DNA from: Paramacrobiotus metropolitanus
Taxonomy: Eukaryota; Tardigrada; Eutardigrada; Parachela; Macrobiotidae
NCBI RefSeq assembly: GCF_019649055.1
Contig: NW_026570421.1
Location: 90,224 to 154,223 of the forward strand
DNA length: 64,000 nt
Direction of reading: 5' to 3'
The notes under the pieces were generated by a model. That model was given only the letters and a program-made list of their open reading frames with translations, made no database searches and was not told the origin of the DNA. The position numbers and the translations under genes are program-made. This document shows positions 50,553 through 60,595 of this stretch, in pieces. How positions within the stretch are numbered: the stretch's first letter is position 1; each line of letters begins with the position of its first letter.

Positions 50553-51001
50553 TGTTAGAGGCACGACAGCCTGCGTGATAGATACGCCACTTTGCGTATG
50601 CGTATCACTGCACACATGCTGATTCGCCCTCTCTTGTACGTACGTGAGTGGCTGCACTGCACTCTCCGCCTAGCGGATACACCGCGGGCGCACTCACTGA
50701 GCATACTTGCTCTCTCGCTCCTCTCTCTCGCTGTATGACTCAGCGCTTATACGCTCGCGTTGGATACGAGTCCAGTCTGCGCACTCACATTCCTTGTGTC
50801 TGGACAGCGTGACGCCGTTGCCGCCAGCACATTCTATTCTCGACAATTCATTACGCGTAGAACTCGCTCGCAGCAACTTGACTGCTGATTTTCGGCCAGA
50901 CATTGGCTTTGTTGTGTTTTTTCTCCCGCAATCACGCGGTATTTGCTCCACTTTATTTGTACAATAAAGGCACCTGTGAGCCCCTGCGCTTGCCTGTCAC
51001 A
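50553..51001 (+). repeat. Probable 5' LTR of Gypsy element 2
   Basis: Begins TGTTAGAGG and ends CTGTCACA, with AATAAA at 50963 and a TGG primer-binding start immediately after. Only one copy is in the window, so boundaries are inferred from TG..CA and the TGG. Confidence 0.5.
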
Positions 51002-51019
51002 TGGTAAGCAGATCGTCTG
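51002..51019 (+). other. Candidate primer-binding site
   Basis: TGGTAAGCAGATCGTCTG follows the LTR's CA. TGG is expected opposite a tRNA CCA end; I cannot name the tRNA. Confidence 0.4.
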
Positions 51020-52256
51020 GTTTTTCGGTTTATCGGATCCTTTGAGGAGACGGTAAAGGCATAACTTGCGGAGAACTCGAAGAACCCACGGTTGAAAACA
51101 GATTGACTGCGAACGCAGCCTCTGCTTCAACCTGGTCTTTGCTGTCTTGCGACTGTGGTAGCAACAGGTTGATCGCAAAAGCGATCCCTGCCACCTTCGC
51201 TTGCCCTATCTTCCGTCTCTCCCACACAAGGAGAGCAACTTGGCTGACTGCCCCAGACGGACGAGCGGGAACTTCCCCACCGCAACTGACGGGACAGGCC
51301 CAGAAGAGAGCCTGCAGCGCGTAAGGATCCTCTCAACAATCGGGGACCTTCTCCTTGAACGGAGACCCGCAACTTTAACGGCGGAATTCGACCTCCCAAC
51401 AGCGGATCACCGACCTCCACGGACACCAGTAACAAACCGGTAAAGTCCTGGTTACAGGTCGACACAGGTCGAATCTAGGTAGAATTCCTAGTTTCTAACG
51501 GCTAAAAGTAATTTCTAACGAAGAAATTTTACTTTTCTACGGTAAAAAGTTAATTTTTGTCGGAGAAACCGACCTACAAAGTTACTTTTACCGACCTAAC
51601 GGACCACTCTGTGTAACTGACCAGAGGTCGGTCATCGTCTTACTTTTTTGATCTGACGGATTTTCCACCGTCAGAAAAATTTCTAAAAAACCTAGAAATT
51701 ATTTCTAACGGTTAGAAATTAAAATTTCGACCAGAAAACATCTCTGATCGACCTAAAATTAATTTTGTTTTTCCGCGAAAATAAGCGCGAAAATCAACGA
51801 ACTTCCTTGTGACGTCAGAACGCTCGATTTTCAGTACTTTGAGGCTAGCCAATCAGCGTGCAGGGGAAACTTCCCATAAGCTTAACATAGGCGTGAATCA
51901 TCATTTTTTAAATTTTGCACGCGGCTCGCATTCTGTGACGTAGGCAGTGAAGTGCAAGACCACTTAACCCTGTGACGTCATACTGGTCAGCACAGTAGTA
52001 TAGGACGTACTCTACTGTAGTACCTTATCATACTGTACTGTACCATAGTACTGTACTGTAACGTTGTGTACTGAGTCACACACAGACACATCAACAACAA
52101 CAACATCAAGTCGGACCATCCTGACCCTCGGAAGTTCCGGAACCAAAAGACGTTCCTGATTCAATTGAACATCCCCACATAAGGGATAGTTCAATTTATT
52201 GTGCAACAGCACAAGTCTCTCGTCGGTTCCACTTGAACCAACCTGACCCGACAACA
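51020..52256 (+). other. Leader of Gypsy element 2
   Basis: About 1.2 kb without a credible gene. The middle is full of short AAATTTCTA and GACCGACCT-like repeats; the last part has promoter-like palindromic ACTGTAC blocks. Confidence 0.5.
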
Positions 52257-55200
52257 ATGTCGAACCCGAAAGAGAACGAATACGCCCGAAAGTTCAACAC
52301 GGACTATTCGCGGCGCTTGACCTCAAATGCACCGTACTCACTTCGGCACTCCGGTCAGGATAAGAGTCAGCCGTCATCAACGGACTCAACGAAATCGGTC
52401 GAGGCACGGGAGAAGCGTAACGAGCGGATCCTCCTCGCCGATTCCAACCCGACATCTGATGACAGCTTCGAGGACGCCCACGATAAGACGTTCCTCGAGC
52501 CCAAAGCTGACTTAGCAGCCCCGTCCCACCCGACCGGGGGGGAATCGGAGAAGCTGCAGGCTGAGACCACATTGTCTCATGCCGAGGCGGAACACCCACA
52601 TGGTGTACCGACCTCCTTGGACTCAACAGAAGGACCTCAACTGAGCTCACAGAAAGCTCAGGAGTCGGTAACGACCATGAAAGTCACCGACTCTGGACGC
52701 AAATCACCCAACCAGACGGATAATGCGAAGAAGTCGACCTCGCCTAACTCGGGTAAAGCGACTTCACCGACCTTGAAGGTCGGGAGGCAACCGATAACAG
52801 AAATCGGTCAAGTCCAACCGACAACAGAAGTCGGTAGGGCTCCACCAACCTCAAAGGTTGGCCAACAGACACCGGCCTCGGAGGTTGGTTATCCTCAACC
52901 GGACAGGAAGGAAGGTCAATCGTCACCAACCAAGGACGTTGGCCACAGGAGGAAGGAAATTGGGGAAATCCAACCGACCACAGAAGTCGGTAGGATCTCA
53001 CCGACCAACAAGGTCGGACCACTTCCACCGACCAAGGTCGGGCAACAGCAACCGACCTTGAAGGTCGGTCAACATCAACAGACGATGGAGGTCGGACAAC
53101 AATCTCCGACCAAGGAAATCGGTAAAGTCCAACCGACAACAGAAGTCGGAAGGATCACACCGACCAAGAAGGACGGAAGTCCATCGACCAACCAGGTCGG
53201 ACCTCGTCCGATAACACAAGTCGGAACCGAGGTCGGACAACTCCAACCGACCTGGAAGGTCGGACAACAGCAAGTCGGTCAAGCCCAACCGACCTCCCTG
53301 GTACAGAATCCAGTGGATAGCAGGTCGGACAAGGAAGCCCAGCGGTCCAAACTAATGGTCAAAATGGGAGAAACTGAGGCGCCGCCACGAAGCGGACCTT
53401 ACCCAGCTGGATCACCGATCAACATACCAATGCCTAACGAGAAGGCTATCTCACCGCTGAGTCGACCTTCGCCAACAGAAAGCAGGTCGACCCGAGCAAC
53501 AGAAGCTCAACCGAAGGTGAAATCGGACAAGTCGCCAACAAGTCGACCTGTCGACTTACTGAAGAAGCAGTCGCCACCAATGTTCGAGCTTGGCGACTCG
53601 GGTAGTGAAACGCCACCACCCATGGACGACGTTTTTGACACAACAGTAATGTCACGTCCCAGTAGCAAGGATGGATTCTTCCGAACGCCGGTGGCACCCC
53701 ACTTGGGTAACCATAGGTACCAAGCAAGCATGCTTGAGTACACGGCACGGAAGTGGATTGCATCCACACCTCCAGAAAAGATCGAAGACGTCAATCGACT
53801 CAGGAAACGATGCCAGGATTTGATAACTCAAATCGTCCTGGCCGACCAAATCGTTAACTCCACGGAAAGTCAGATGTCACGATCGGAGGATACCCATAAG
53901 CTTGAACGAAGGCGATGGGAAAAAGAACTCGCTGAAGCCAACAATGGCATAGCCGCTCAACAGCGCCGGATAGAACATCTGGAAAGCCACCTCAAGAGGT
54001 CCGACAACCCATGTCGGTACGACTTCGAGGAGGTTGGACGACTTAGAAGTACACTTGCGACGTCGGTGGAATCGGTCTTTGAACTTAAAAGACGGCTCGC
54101 CACCGTGGAAAAAGACCTGGCTGACACACAAACAGCCTTGGTTGAATCGGAACTGGCAGCAGGAACATTCCACCAACAGTTCAATCAAGCCAACGAAGAG
54201 GCTGAAGTGTACCGAAACGAAGTCGACAGATACATTGTCGAACTCAAGCAGGCCGACGACGAGGTCGACCGGCAAAGACACCGTATCGAACAACTCGAGA
54301 CGGAGATGGAAATTCTCTTGGCCAGGGCAGGACGACAGTTAATGGCTCACTATAGCCAACAACCTGCCTCACCTGACCGAAGTAGAGCCATTACCGACCT
54401 GGAACAAGCAAACGCCCAACTGGTCGACCAGGTTTACGGACTTAACGATGTGCTGAAGGAGGAACAGAGACTCCGAGCACAGCTGGAACACAGCTTGGCG
54501 GAAGCCCAGAAAGTGTATGAAGCGCAACAGAACCGCATCACACACTTGGAAATCCGCGAAAACGACCTGTACAACTATGGTCTGGATGCGGATAAATATA
54601 TCGATGACTTAAATCGATATATCGATGAGATGACCAAATACACCGACGACTTGGATACGGAGGTACGGTGCCTCCAGGAGGAAACGAAACACCTGGAACA
54701 ATCCAGGACGGACCCTCCATCCTACAGGACTTCGATGGCAACGGACTTCCACTTTGAACCGTCGCAAACTGTTCGAGATATCCTGTGGGACATCCAACCT
54801 AAGGAGCAGAAGAAGGAACCGAACTTCTTCGTGGGTGTGGTGACAAACAACCCGCTCACCGGAACTCCACCGCAGCAACAGCCGCTGCCCCACCGTCCAG
54901 AACCGGAACGGAATACATCGACTGCGGCACCACATGTGCCAACGTCAAACGTGCCGACAACGACGACGGCCACGCTAGGTACTTACACGAGTACCACGTA
55001 TGCGACGCACACATCGACGCATGCGCCAGCGCCCACTACGTCCCACCCGAATGGACTAGCGCCTAACCAATGGGGCGCAGGACGGCGACTGGCGGAGCGA
55101 ACAGGCTCACACCCCAACATGGATGACTTCGGACGCTTAACGATAAGCGACTCCGATTATCAGCGGACACGAGCTAGGTCATACAATAATGACCTTCCTC

Positions 55201-57119
55201 AAGCAGGACGCGGCGGACAACCGGACCCGGAACGTCCTCCCGCCACTCATCCGGAAGATCCTCAGTACGCGCCTCGGTTCCGACCCATAGAAGGTCGAGT
55301 ACCACCGAGAAGGCCGTTTAGAGGCCAGTTTGGAAGAGTGAACGACCTTCCAGCTGGATTCTACCAGCAGCCACAACGGCCCCCACGAGCATCAGCTCCC
55401 CAGCCGGAACCATACCCGGCCGGACATCCAGACCAACAAGGTCGGGGATACCAAGACCAACAAGGTCGGGGATATCCACAACAACAGAATTATGGATACC
55501 CGGATCAACAGAATCAGCATTACCCAGACCAACAGGGTCGGGGATACGCGGAACAAGGTTGGGAAGCAAACCCTCCCCCACCGCCTGCCATGGACGCCCA
55601 ACAAGCGGCTAACCGGGCATTCCAGGAAACGATGATCCGCGTGTGTGCCCGCGGACGTAAGCAGAAATTGCCGGAATACGACGGCGACCATAACAAACTC
55701 GAGGGATGGTTGAAACAAATCCGTCGATTCTACGCGGAAGCACAAGAATGGCATGAATCGGATCACACGTTCATGACAGACCTAATCTCACGACTCGAAG
55801 GCCAGGCCGCACAATGGCATAGGGACACCGCCGGCAGTGAACCAGCCGGAGGATGGCCAGTCAACCTTTGGTTGGCTAAGTTCGAAGAACGGTTCGGCGA
55901 CAAAAACAAGGAAATTAACGCCGTAACCGCCATGGCCAAACGAAAGTACCGCTTTGGACAAGAGACGCCGGAACAGTACTATGACGCCATGATGAACATC
56001 AAGTCCCGATGTGACACCATCACGGACCAGATGGCACTTTTCCATCTGAAGGATAACATTCACGAACCCAAGTTACGAGAAGCCTTGGAGATTCGTATGC
56101 CGGCAACCCCGGTAGAACTGCGTGACTACATACGCCAGTTCGTAAACGGAAAGGAGATGTACGACGTGGTGAAGGGATCACGGGATACCGACTATGCCCG
56201 GGTCCGAGCAACAACGCCTACACCAGCTCCTTTACCGCAGGCGCCAGTACAAACAGTGTACCAGCCATACATGATGCCGGGATACCAAAGTCCACCGGCA
56301 ACGTACGTGCAACCGACCGTACCAATGACGCCACCTGCGCAAATGGCGCCGGTCCAGCAACCGACCTGGGCCGGAGTGGCGGCTGTCAACGTGGCAGCAC
56401 CCCAACCAGTAGCCGGAGCCCCAACAAATAACTACGGAGGCCCAAGTCCTGGCTCTGGAGGTAACCAGAATAACGGAAATTCTGGCTATAACCAAAACCC
56501 AAACCAGGGATACCCCGCTTACGGTCAGAATCCCACACAAGGATTCGGCGGCGGAGGTTATGGTCGCGGAAAAGGACGTGGCGGCGGAAATCGCGGTCGC
56601 GGTAACCGCGGCGGAGGCGGAAACCAACAGGGTAACCGACCTCCCCAAGCACAACAAGGTGCTCGGCAATATATGACTTATGTGGATAAGATGGAACAAC
56701 TGTTCCTCCAATGGACGCTGGCTGACAGCTTCACTTGCCACTTTTGCAAGTTCGGGAACCACCCCCAGGCACGCTGCGCGTTCATCGGCACTCGGGTACA
56801 GGACAACCCGAATCGCCGTTGGTACGAGGATTGGCATACGCGATACCTGACGGGAGGACCGTTGGGTTCGGCCAACCCGAACTCGGCACAGATCGTGCCA
56901 CCCCCGCGCCAACGCCAACAAGGAGGAGGCTCGGGCGGCGCTGGTAACGGAAACCAGCAGGCCGGCTCAGGAAATGGGTCGACCGGAAATCGCAGGAACA
57001 GCGGTGGAGGTCAACAAGGATCTCCGGAACAGCGGCAAATGCTACCGCCACATCAGCCCTTTGGCTCGCCGTCACCCAACAATGGGCCGGCTCGGGGAAA
57101 CTCCTCGGGAAACGCTTAA
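52257..57119 (+). CDS. gag: Giant Gag-like protein of Gypsy element 2 (1,620 aa)
   Basis: Intact single frame with ATG in ACAACAATGTC. About residues 160-360 are tandem PTTEVGR/PTNKVGP-type units coded by a roughly 30-bp minisatellite. About 510-830 is a long coiled coil (LEHSLAEAQKVYEAQQNRI). A Gln/Tyr/Gly repeat (DQQGRGYQ units) follows at about 1060-1110. The retrotransposon Gag capsid domain is at about 1130-1310 (YDGDHNKLEGWLKQI, WHRDTAG, FEERFGDKNKEI). A glycine-rich RNA-binding region and a CHFCKFGNHPQARC zinc knuckle come last. Most Gypsy Gags are a quarter of this size; the N-terminal half is an extension of unknown function. TAA is five bases before the pol ATG. Confidence 0.85.
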   Translation: MSNPKENEYARKFNTDYSRRLTSNAPYSLRHSGQDKSQPSSTDSTKSVEAREKRNERILLADSNPTSDDSFEDAHDKTFLEPKADLAAPSHPTGGESEKLQAETTLSHAEAEHPHGVPTSLDSTEGPQLSSQKAQESVTTMKVTDSGRKSPNQTDNAKKSTSPNSGKATSPTLKVGRQPITEIGQVQPTTEVGRAPPTSKVGQQTPASEVGYPQPDRKEGQSSPTKDVGHRRKEIGEIQPTTEVGRISPTNKVGPLPPTKVGQQQPTLKVGQHQQTMEVGQQSPTKEIGKVQPTTEVGRITPTKKDGSPSTNQVGPRPITQVGTEVGQLQPTWKVGQQQVGQAQPTSLVQNPVDSRSDKEAQRSKLMVKMGETEAPPRSGPYPAGSPINIPMPNEKAISPLSRPSPTESRSTRATEAQPKVKSDKSPTSRPVDLLKKQSPPMFELGDSGSETPPPMDDVFDTTVMSRPSSKDGFFRTPVAPHLGNHRYQASMLEYTARKWIASTPPEKIEDVNRLRKRCQDLITQIVLADQIVNSTESQMSRSEDTHKLERRRWEKELAEANNGIAAQQRRIEHLESHLKRSDNPCRYDFEEVGRLRSTLATSVESVFELKRRLATVEKDLADTQTALVESELAAGTFHQQFNQANEEAEVYRNEVDRYIVELKQADDEVDRQRHRIEQLETEMEILLARAGRQLMAHYSQQPASPDRSRAITDLEQANAQLVDQVYGLNDVLKEEQRLRAQLEHSLAEAQKVYEAQQNRITHLEIRENDLYNYGLDADKYIDDLNRYIDEMTKYTDDLDTEVRCLQEETKHLEQSRTDPPSYRTSMATDFHFEPSQTVRDILWDIQPKEQKKEPNFFVGVVTNNPLTGTPPQQQPLPHRPEPERNTSTAAPHVPTSNVPTTTTATLGTYTSTTYATHTSTHAPAPTTSHPNGLAPNQWGAGRRLAERTGSHPNMDDFGRLTISDSDYQRTRARSYNNDLPQAGRGGQPDPERPPATHPEDPQYAPRFRPIEGRVPPRRPFRGQFGRVNDLPAGFYQQPQRPPRASAPQPEPYPAGHPDQQGRGYQDQQGRGYPQQQNYGYPDQQNQHYPDQQGRGYAEQGWEANPPPPPAMDAQQAANRAFQETMIRVCARGRKQKLPEYDGDHNKLEGWLKQIRRFYAEAQEWHESDHTFMTDLISRLEGQAAQWHRDTAGSEPAGGWPVNLWLAKFEERFGDKNKEINAVTAMAKRKYRFGQETPEQYYDAMMNIKSRCDTITDQMALFHLKDNIHEPKLREALEIRMPATPVELRDYIRQFVNGKEMYDVVKGSRDTDYARVRATTPTPAPLPQAPVQTVYQPYMMPGYQSPPATYVQPTVPMTPPAQMAPVQQPTWAGVAAVNVAAPQPVAGAPTNNYGGPSPGSGGNQNNGNSGYNQNPNQGYPAYGQNPTQGFGGGGYGRGKGRGGGNRGRGNRGGGGNQQGNRPPQAQQGARQYMTYVDKMEQLFLQWTLADSFTCHFCKFGNHPQARCAFIGTRVQDNPNRRWYEDWHTRYLTGGPLGSANPNSAQIVPPPRQRQQGGGSGGAGNGNQQAGSGNGSTGNRRNSGGGQQGSPEQRQMLPPHQPFGSPSPNNGPARGNSSGNA
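52780..53310 (+). repeat. Minisatellite inside gag (about 30-bp unit)
   Basis: Imperfect units built on CCGACCA or CCGACAACAGAAGTCGGTA repeat about 18 times in frame, coding PTxEVGx. Confidence 0.85.
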
Positions 57120-57124
57120 GGTCG

Positions 57125-60100
57125 ATGAGCCCCGGTGACTCATTCGACCTGCGACATCCCACCGAACCACCGGACAAGGATAACCCTACTAACCAATTGT
57201 ACTTTAACCGGACAGAATCACCTGAACCCACAACAGAAGGGGTAGACATCCAACAGATGGATGCATTGGTCAGACAACTTGGTCTGAACCATAACAGTAC
57301 GGAAGAAGAGTTCGTGAACGCATTGTCGGCTTCAACAGAAGAAGCCACAACGGCCAGAACAATGGCAGAACGACTTGGAATTTCTGTCAACAATGGCAAA
57401 ATCGAGGCCCGGACCGGAACGCAACGAATGCCCGACCTATCTGACCCAGCGCATCAACTCGGCGCTGGAACGTCAGAGGTCGGAACGCAGGGATTGCCCG
57501 GAACGGCCGACCCAATGCATCAACTTGGCGTTGGAACGTCAGAGGTCGGAACGCAAGAAATGCCCGACCCAAGCAGCACAAACAATGTGACTGCGCCGCC
57601 CGCCACAGAAAGTGACGCAGGACGGACCGGCCATGGAAGTTGGACCGGACTGCCGGTGAGAAGAAACTCAACCGAGCAGCCCAGACAAGGGCCAAGACGC
57701 GGAGGACCGGGACGCCGATTCACGCAAACGGGCAACAGAAACTACCCCCGAGTATCATCCGCACGCGCAACGGATCGATACGCTGCGACAATGGCAGCCA
57801 TCGACCTCACCGAAGAATCGGAAGGAGAAGTCGAAATATGGGAAGAAGTCCCACTGGAAGCACAGGTACCTACTTACTCTCGGCCGGAGGAGGCGGACCT
57901 CTTCCAACCTCAACCGGCAAGAACTGTAGCCGGATCTCGGACGTTCGTAAACCTCGATTACATGTGGTCACAATTGAGGCCAACGGAAGCCTCGATGCAA
58001 GAACGGATACGAGAGCAAACACGACGGTTCGAAACCACCGACGTGCTGGAGGACGGAGTAGCTAACCGACCTCAGGTACATGAAGTGGTCGTAACCGAAG
58101 TGCAACCAATCCAAGGCACGCTGACGCCAACAGAAGGTGGACCAGTTTCCTTGATTCCCGTCACACCGACAGTACGGGAAGTGACCTTCGAAAAAGGGAC
58201 TCACGAGAAACCGAAGACGGTCAGAGCCTGGACACACGCAATCCAGATCGGACCAACGCCCACAATGGCGATGCTCGACACAGGAGCGGAGACTTCGCTG
58301 ATCGAACAACGGTTTTGCGAACAAAACGACCTGCCAATGCAATCTCTTGGCCATTACACTCGGATACTTGGCGTAGGCGGACAAGTTGCCTTCACCGTAA
58401 CTCACTGTTGCACCGTACCGGTAACGCTGCAGGGATTTACGAGCCATCACACTTTCCACGTTCAACCAAACAACGCGGATATCCCAGTGTTACTTGGATG
58501 TGATTACCTTCATTCCAAGTTCACCTTCGTGCTAACGCCCATTCCTAACCCGGAACGACCTGGAGGAATGACGGTAGTGCAGTCTATCCCGATACCAGAG
58601 GCATCGGGCACGGTAATAAGTGAAGCGAGGATAAGTCGGCTTGATCACCCGTCAAACCCTCCGCCCAACATTTGCCGTGACTGCCGGGACACTAACCGGA
58701 CTCTGATCGAGGAAATGCAACTGCACAACGCCATTGAAGCGTACGAAGAACGGATACGGACCGGAAAACTACGTCCGCAGAAACGCATACTCAAGACGGT
58801 AGTCAGGTCTATCCCGATACCAGAGGCACCCGCCACGGAAGCGGATGCCATCTTAGAAGTCCAACAGAAGTATCGGACTTGGTTCACGGGAATTCAACAT
58901 TTCCTTAACCGACGGACGTTGGAGATGTTAGCAACTCTGCAACAGAACGGAGCGGTCACTACGGACCAGATACAGGAAGCACAACGGACATGCGAACCTG
59001 TAATAGCTCTCACCGAAGACATCGATGATGAAGCTTGGGAATGGGAAGATGAACGAGTCCCAATTCACCGGCAGTACATGGAATACGGACTTCCTGTACC
59101 ACGCCCTCTGGAGATACCCTGCCAAGAACTGGGCGGAGCACTCTTCAGTTACATGCGACAAGTACAGTTGTATGGAGAATCCACAACAACTACGTTTTGG
59201 AAACGGTACGGCGAGGATACCTCAATAACAAGGAAGATCCCCGACCCGTTACCGGCAACAATGGAACACTCACCGAAGGATGTGAGGTTCGTCAACAGTC
59301 TGGAGAAACCGACTGAAAACACACAAATCGGCGAAACTGACCGACCAGAACGTTGCATAATCTGCAACGACAATATTGATGGAGTCATCCGGACGCTGAA
59401 GACCCATCATGACCTGACTTGGGTTGACGGCAGACCGTCGTCACCGACCCCTCCGCAACCAGATCGGAAGGTGAACCCAAGCCGGAAAACTAAGTCTGTA
59501 GTTAACCATTGGCTGAGCAACATAAGCCCACAGCCATCCGACCTGGAGAAACAGGAAGGAGAAAGTCGACCGACCCAACCGACGGATACGGCCGACCTAC
59601 CGACCTCAGAACTTGCAAAAGGCAAGGTGCCACCGACCACAGAAGTCGGATATGGTAACATGCCAGAGGTCGACCTTGAAAGTGGATCAGCCATAGAGTT
59701 CGAAGACTACGATTCGGATGGCTCGGACGTACAAAGTTCGAGTGATTCACCGGACACGGACTCCGATAATGAACCTTCGGAAGAATCCGAAGAGGATGAT
59801 GATGAAGAATTCGACCCGTCAGTACGAAACTGCAGGTCGGACAAACCGCGGAATGACGACTCGGATGACTCTTCCGAGGAGGATGGAGAACCGACCTATG
59901 ACGTCAGGCTAACAAAAGCATTGCGGTCCATCATCCATACTGAACTTATAGTCGACACTCCTCCGGAACAAACCGGACAGGAAAAGCCAGTCGACGCCGA
60001 ACAACAGGCAGAACTGGAACAACTTCAAATTCTGAGAGAATTTGGAGGAGGTGAACCGGAGAAAGACGATCTCCGACCTTCGACGATAGTAGTCCAGCAG

Positions 60101-60595
60101 TTGTCAACGGAACAACCAACACCGGTTAACTTAACTGACCAACAGAAGTCGGAGCAACCGCGCCCACAGAAGGTCCGGATTGCAAAAGTTAACTCAATTA
60201 CGGAGTTGAACTTGGGCAACAAGCACACCACCATACTGTTCATCATCTGGACACTGGAGCCCGTTCATCGACTCGATGAGCCGGCTAGACCGACAAGAGA
60301 TGGATCTACAGCGACATACAACCGGACATCGACAACGAACACGTCGAGTGGGACCTCCCACATGGAATCGCCAAGACATGGCCGCAAAACGGAACCAAGG
60401 CCATCACCAAATTTGAAATTTTCGAGGCGACAGAGTCAGAGCTCAACGGAAAGTAAAACTCCTACCTCGGGCGATAACCCAAGTCCATGTCGTTATGGAT
60501 GTAGCAGTATCCACCGGACAGAAACTAATGTACCTTGGTGGATCCGACCCCCAACGAGACGGAGTCGAAATGATGGATGGCGTAACGAAACATGA
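57125..60595 (+). CDS. pol: Pol N-terminal part of Gypsy element 2: protease region
   Basis: A long frame starting five bases after the gag stop. After a 370-residue low-complexity region comes a retropepsin-like aspartic protease with MAMLDTGAETSLIEQRF (catalytic D-T-G), a flap-like GVGGQV and a VLLGCDYL end. An acidic Ser-rich stretch follows (SDVQSSSDSPDTDSDNEPS). The last 120 codons (from about 60236) no longer look like pol; the true frame moves to the one continuing at 60495. In the family the protease matures Gag and Pol. Confidence 0.75.
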   Translation: MSPGDSFDLRHPTEPPDKDNPTNQLYFNRTESPEPTTEGVDIQQMDALVRQLGLNHNSTEEEFVNALSASTEEATTARTMAERLGISVNNGKIEARTGTQRMPDLSDPAHQLGAGTSEVGTQGLPGTADPMHQLGVGTSEVGTQEMPDPSSTNNVTAPPATESDAGRTGHGSWTGLPVRRNSTEQPRQGPRRGGPGRRFTQTGNRNYPRVSSARATDRYAATMAAIDLTEESEGEVEIWEEVPLEAQVPTYSRPEEADLFQPQPARTVAGSRTFVNLDYMWSQLRPTEASMQERIREQTRRFETTDVLEDGVANRPQVHEVVVTEVQPIQGTLTPTEGGPVSLIPVTPTVREVTFEKGTHEKPKTVRAWTHAIQIGPTPTMAMLDTGAETSLIEQRFCEQNDLPMQSLGHYTRILGVGGQVAFTVTHCCTVPVTLQGFTSHHTFHVQPNNADIPVLLGCDYLHSKFTFVLTPIPNPERPGGMTVVQSIPIPEASGTVISEARISRLDHPSNPPPNICRDCRDTNRTLIEEMQLHNAIEAYEERIRTGKLRPQKRILKTVVRSIPIPEAPATEADAILEVQQKYRTWFTGIQHFLNRRTLEMLATLQQNGAVTTDQIQEAQRTCEPVIALTEDIDDEAWEWEDERVPIHRQYMEYGLPVPRPLEIPCQELGGALFSYMRQVQLYGESTTTTFWKRYGEDTSITRKIPDPLPATMEHSPKDVRFVNSLEKPTENTQIGETDRPERCIICNDNIDGVIRTLKTHHDLTWVDGRPSSPTPPQPDRKVNPSRKTKSVVNHWLSNISPQPSDLEKQEGESRPTQPTDTADLPTSELAKGKVPPTTEVGYGNMPEVDLESGSAIEFEDYDSDGSDVQSSSDSPDTDSDNEPSEESEEDDDEEFDPSVRNCRSDKPRNDDSDDSSEEDGEPTYDVRLTKALRSIIHTELIVDTPPEQTGQEKPVDAEQQAELEQLQILREFGGGEPEKDDLRPSTIVVQQLSTEQPTPVNLTDQQKSEQPRPQKVRIAKVNSITELNLGNKHTTILFIIWTLEPVHRLDEPARPTRDGSTATYNRTSTTNTSSGTSHMESPRHGRKTEPRPSPNLKFSRRQSQSSTESKTPTSGDNPSPCRYGCSSIHRTETNVPWWIRPPTRRSRNDGWRNET

